A DNA stretch of 64,000 nt, taken from Desulfosarcina widdelii (lineage in GTDB: Bacteria; Desulfobacterota; Desulfobacteria; Desulfobacterales; Desulfosarcinaceae). The notes beneath the pieces were generated by a model, which saw only the letters and a list, made by a program, of their open reading frames with translations, had not been told where the DNA came from and did no database searches. Positions 61,430 to 64,000 of the stretch are shown here, piece after piece. A program made the translations under genes and the position numbers. Position 1 is the first letter of the stretch. Every line of letters starts with the position of its first letter. The stretch is from positions 2,480,001 through 2,544,000 of the forward strand of contig NZ_AP021875.1 of assembly GCF_009688965.1 (NCBI RefSeq), read 5' to 3'.

Positions 61430-62359
61430 ATGGTATCTTCATCGTCAACCCCGCGACGTTCGGCCGGCAGATGGATCCGGTGGCTGCTTCTTCCCCTGGT
61501 TCTCGGTCTTGTGACCCTGGCCCTGATCGTCCGGACAGAGAAACAGGAGATGGAGATCGCCATCGATGTCTCTTTTACCAACCTTGCCGACGACCTGCTG
61601 CTCATAGACGCGTCCAGCCAGATCGTCCGCCTGTTGGTTGCAGGCCGTTCTTCCGACTTCGATACCGTGTCTCCCACGAACATCTCGTGCAAGCTGGATC
61701 TTGCCGGCCTGCGAGCAGGAAGCCACAAACTGCCGATAGAACCGAGCGATGTGACTCTGCCCAAGGAAGTGAAACTGAAGGCCCTGCTCACGCCTTCCCT
61801 GAATATCCACCTGGAGCCGGTGGTCCTGAAAACCGTCGATGTCGTCGCCGTGCTGGAAGGCAACGTTGCACCGGGATACGCGGTCACCGCCGTAAAGCTG
61901 GAACCGGACCGTGTGGTTCTGAAGGGAACAGCAGGATCGCTGGCCGATATCGAAACGGTCAAAACGCACCCCATCAATCTGGAAGAAGCTGCGGAATCGT
62001 TTAAAAAGGAGGTTCCCCTCAACCTCCCGGAAGCCATCGGCGTGGATCCGCCCCTGCGGATTGTCGTCGCCCGGGTGGAGGTCACCGAGCGTATCGTCAC
62101 CCGGGTGCTGGAAAACGTCCCTGTCTCGGTTAGAGGCGCTTTGGCAAACTATCGTATTGAACCGCAAACCATCATGCTGACGGTCAGCGGACCGGAAGCC
62201 GCCGTCAATGCACTCGAGTCCAATATGGATTTTTCCGTCACCGTGGATTTAAATGGGCTTGCTCCGGGGCGCCACATGCTCAAGGCAGCCATCCACCTGC
62301 CTGTGGGCACGACCCTGACCCGTGTCGATCCTGAACATTTCTCCGTAACCATCAACTAG
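61430..62359 (+). CDS. YbbR-domain protein (CdaR-like)
   Basis: 309 residues. After a short basic N-terminus, a TM helix (about 16-35) and then two to three YbbR repeats: VVAVLEGNVAPGYAVTAVKLEPDRVVLKGTAG and VSVRGALANYRIEPQTIMLTVSGPEAAV are visible. YbbR proteins activate the diadenylate cyclase CdaA. In many bacteria cdaA lies directly upstream; here it does not. The gene starts five bases after folP and lies 16 bp before coaX, so it belongs to this operon. Confidence 0.88.
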   Translation: MVSSSSTPRRSAGRWIRWLLLPLVLGLVTLALIVRTEKQEMEIAIDVSFTNLADDLLLIDASSQIVRLLVAGRSSDFDTVSPTNISCKLDLAGLRAGSHKLPIEPSDVTLPKEVKLKALLTPSLNIHLEPVVLKTVDVVAVLEGNVAPGYAVTAVKLEPDRVVLKGTAGSLADIETVKTHPINLEEAAESFKKEVPLNLPEAIGVDPPLRIVVARVEVTERIVTRVLENVPVSVRGALANYRIEPQTIMLTVSGPEAAVNALESNMDFSVTVDLNGLAPGRHMLKAAIHLPVGTTLTRVDPEHFSVTIN

Positions 62360-62375
62360 TAGACCGGAGTCCAAT

Positions 62376-63143
62376 ATGTTATTTGTCATCGATGTAGGCA
62401 ACACCAACACCGTTATGGGCATTTATCGGAACGACACGCTGGTCAAGGATTGGCGCATCCGCACCGAACGAAAAACGACCGAAGACGAATTCAATGTGAT
62501 CGTTGCCAGCCTGATGGCTACGGGAGGAATCGACACCGGCGCGATTAAACGAACCATTATCTCCTGTGTCGTTCCCCCGATGGTAACCATATTGGATTCC
62601 TTTTGCCGCAAATATTTGGGGCATACTCCCCGTTGGGTGGATGCCCGTTCGTATACCCGCATGCCGATCCTGATGCACAACCCGTCGGAAGTAGGGGCCG
62701 ACCGGATCGTCAATTCCGTTGCCGCCTATCGTAAGTATCGTCAAAGCCTGATCATCATCGATTTCGGAACCGCCACGACATTCGACGTCGTCTCCGGGAA
62801 GGGGGAATATCTGGGCGGGGCCATCAGTCCCGGTATCATGATCGCCTCTGAAGCCCTGTTCCGGGAGGCCTCCAAGCTGCCTAGGGTGGAAATCTTCGAG
62901 CCGCCCGAAAATGTCATCGGAAAAGACACGATCAGTGGAATCAAATCGGGAATCATTTTCGGCTACGCCGGACTGGTTGACGGAATTGTAGGGCGTATGA
63001 AGGAGCAGATAGACCCGGTCCCTCTGGTGCTGGCCACGGGTGGGTTGGCACCGCTGATGGCCAACGTCGCCACCTCCATCGATCATGTGGAGTCCGATTT
63101 AACCCTGGAAGGGCTGAGAATTATCAGCCAGGAAATGGAATAA
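62376..63143 (+). CDS. coaX: Type III pantothenate kinase
   Basis: 255 residues of the ASKHA fold. FVIDVGNTNTVMGIYRND at the N-terminus is the phosphate-1 motif, and ADRIVNSVAAY and IDFGTATTFDVVSGKGEYLGGAISPG are typical of CoaX. The C-terminal TGGLAPLMA motif is also there. It performs the first step of CoA synthesis and needs monovalent cations, unlike CoaA. It is the last gene of this string, facing the MBL gene. Confidence 0.95.
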   Translation: MLFVIDVGNTNTVMGIYRNDTLVKDWRIRTERKTTEDEFNVIVASLMATGGIDTGAIKRTIISCVVPPMVTILDSFCRKYLGHTPRWVDARSYTRMPILMHNPSEVGADRIVNSVAAYRKYRQSLIIIDFGTATTFDVVSGKGEYLGGAISPGIMIASEALFREASKLPRVEIFEPPENVIGKDTISGIKSGIIFGYAGLVDGIVGRMKEQIDPVPLVLATGGLAPLMANVATSIDHVESDLTLEGLRIISQEME

Positions 63144-63150
63144 CAAAACG

Positions 63151-63999
63151 TCAGGCGTCCTGTTTTTCCCTGCAATGGGCCAAATACCCGACAAACCCCT
63201 TGACGCTGTTCAGCAGAAAGCCGCGCTCCCGCCCCCGAACCTCGGGCGGCAGTTGTTTGAATCCCTTCAGGTTCGGATCCTTGTACAGCATCAGATCCAC
63301 CAACCCTTCGTAATCCTGCTGCAAGTCCGAATTCCCTTCGTTTAACGCCGATCCCAGAGTCTTTTTCCAAAAGAGGAGTTGATCTCGGTGTCTGGCCAGC
63401 ATGCGCATCCCGTCGTTTTGCAGGCCGAAATGGCCGTAGCAGATGGTTTGTGGGGAGGCCGCCATGATCCGGTCGATGCTTGCCAGTGATGTTTCCAGAA
63501 AAAATCGGGGCGGGGTGGCCGGACGCAGGTATGGTTCCGTCGAGGCAAGGGGCAGGCAAACGCCGCCGGCTTCCCCGGCAAAGAGACAGTCGGCGGCGGC
63601 AATGGCATAGTGGTGGGGCGAGTGGCCGGGGGTGTCCAGCAATTGAAACGGTGCTGCGGCCAGGTCGCTCTCGGTTGCTATACTCGAGGGGGCGACCGGC
63701 AGCATGCGTCCATAGGCGCGGGCGGTGTCCCCCAGCATCTTTAACGTCCCCTGCCACAACCGTTCGGGATCGACGATATGGGCAGCGCCTTTGGGATGGC
63801 AGATCACGGGCGTCTCGGCAAACCGGCGGGCAAGATGCCCGATGGCACCGGCATGGTCGATGTGAATATGGGTCAAACAGATGTAGTCGAGGTGCGCCAC
63901 CCCCAGATTATCAAGCGCACCGGAGAGCTGCGTCACGGTAACGGCTGGTCCCACATCCACCAGGTAAACGGCATCCGGCCCCTTGACCAGCCAGGCGGC
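63151..63999 (-). CDS. MBL-fold metallo-hydrolase (5' end outside window)
   Basis: The visible 282 residues read from the right edge without a start: AAWLVKGPDAVYLVDVGPAV is already the first beta strand of the fold. Metal ligands follow in THIHIDHAG (H-x-H-x-D-H) and TPGHSPHHYA, with GHFG near the C-terminus. It looks like a glyoxalase II-type or related hydrolase; a helical C-terminal extension (about 175-280) is a common feature of the group. The true start lies a few codons past the window edge. The stop is convergent with coaX, 7 bp apart. Confidence 0.85.
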   Translation of the reverse strand, partial: AAWLVKGPDAVYLVDVGPAVTVTQLSGALDNLGVAHLDYICLTHIHIDHAGAIGHLARRFAETPVICHPKGAAHIVDPERLWQGTLKMLGDTARAYGRMLPVAPSSIATESDLAAAPFQLLDTPGHSPHHYAIAAADCLFAGEAGGVCLPLASTEPYLRPATPPRFFLETSLASIDRIMAASPQTICYGHFGLQNDGMRMLARHRDQLLFWKKTLGSALNEGNSDLQQDYEGLVDLMLYKDPNLKGFKQLPPEVRGRERGFLLNSVKGFVGYLAHCREKQDA

Positions 64000-64000
64000 G

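Overview
The window looks like a chromosomal segment of a strictly anaerobic, sulfate-reducing member of the Desulfobacterota, probably a Desulfosarcina-like Desulfobacterales. The evidence is a complete rnf operon led by a multiheme c-type cytochrome, a CooC-type maturation ATPase, a corrinoid-protein reductive activator (DUF4445), an AhbB-type siroheme decarboxylase, a small siroheme/ferredoxin sulfite reductase-like protein, a membrane pyrophosphatase and the deltaproteobacterial ispE-tRNA-Gln-prs-rplY-pth cluster. This placement is inference; no 16S gene is present.

Layout. 1-5.9 kb: a TPR/LytR_C protein cut by the window edge, an outer-membrane barrel, an AAA ATPase, a periplasmic retropepsin-like protease, a DUF6502 protein and an AT-rich orphan. 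5.9-13.5 kb: mostly minus-strand small enzymes (TfoX-N, VOC, flavin reductase, ICMT-like methyltransferase, DUF3795, B12-type radical SAM, AhbB, MtnA) plus a ring-cleaving dioxygenase, with several small palindromic elements between them. 13.1-20.6 kb: an FHA protein, a CHASE2 Ser/Thr kinase, about 1 kb of non-coding palindromic repeats, and a phasin-UbiB-YcaO operon. 21-30 kb: cooC, acuC-like and acuB-like genes, prmA, an MBL hydrolase, a sirtuin and a corrinoid activator, facing a long acetyl-CoA hydrolase/CoA-transferase. This block centres on acetyl-CoA and protein deacylation.

30.1-39 kb: a NarL-type two-component pair, then cytochrome-rnfCDGEA, a terminator, and rnfB. The RnfB is fused to a complete GltD/NfnB-type FAD/NAD(P)H oxidoreductase, while RnfC has lost its recognisable NADH/FMN signature. 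I regard this rewired Rnf complex as the most interesting system here. 39.2-50.5 kb: a long minus-strand series running serA, DUF1844, ispE, tRNA-Gln, prs, rplY, pth, hppA, carD, rluD, sulfite-reductase-like gene and an unknown coiled-coil protein. 51-56.4 kb: an acyl-CoA synthetase converges on grpE-dnaK, and a large-type SRP RNA with an Alu domain lies upstream of grpE. 56.5-64 kb: DUF3568 lipoprotein, tilS, ftsH, folP, a YbbR protein without the usual adjacent cdaA, coaX, and a partial MBL-fold hydrolase.

Several families of short palindromic, non-coding elements are scattered through the intergenic spaces. One copy, at 6699-6851, is bracketed by a perfect 12-bp direct repeat, which is direct evidence of insertion. 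No CRISPR array, integrase, full transposase or rRNA was found.
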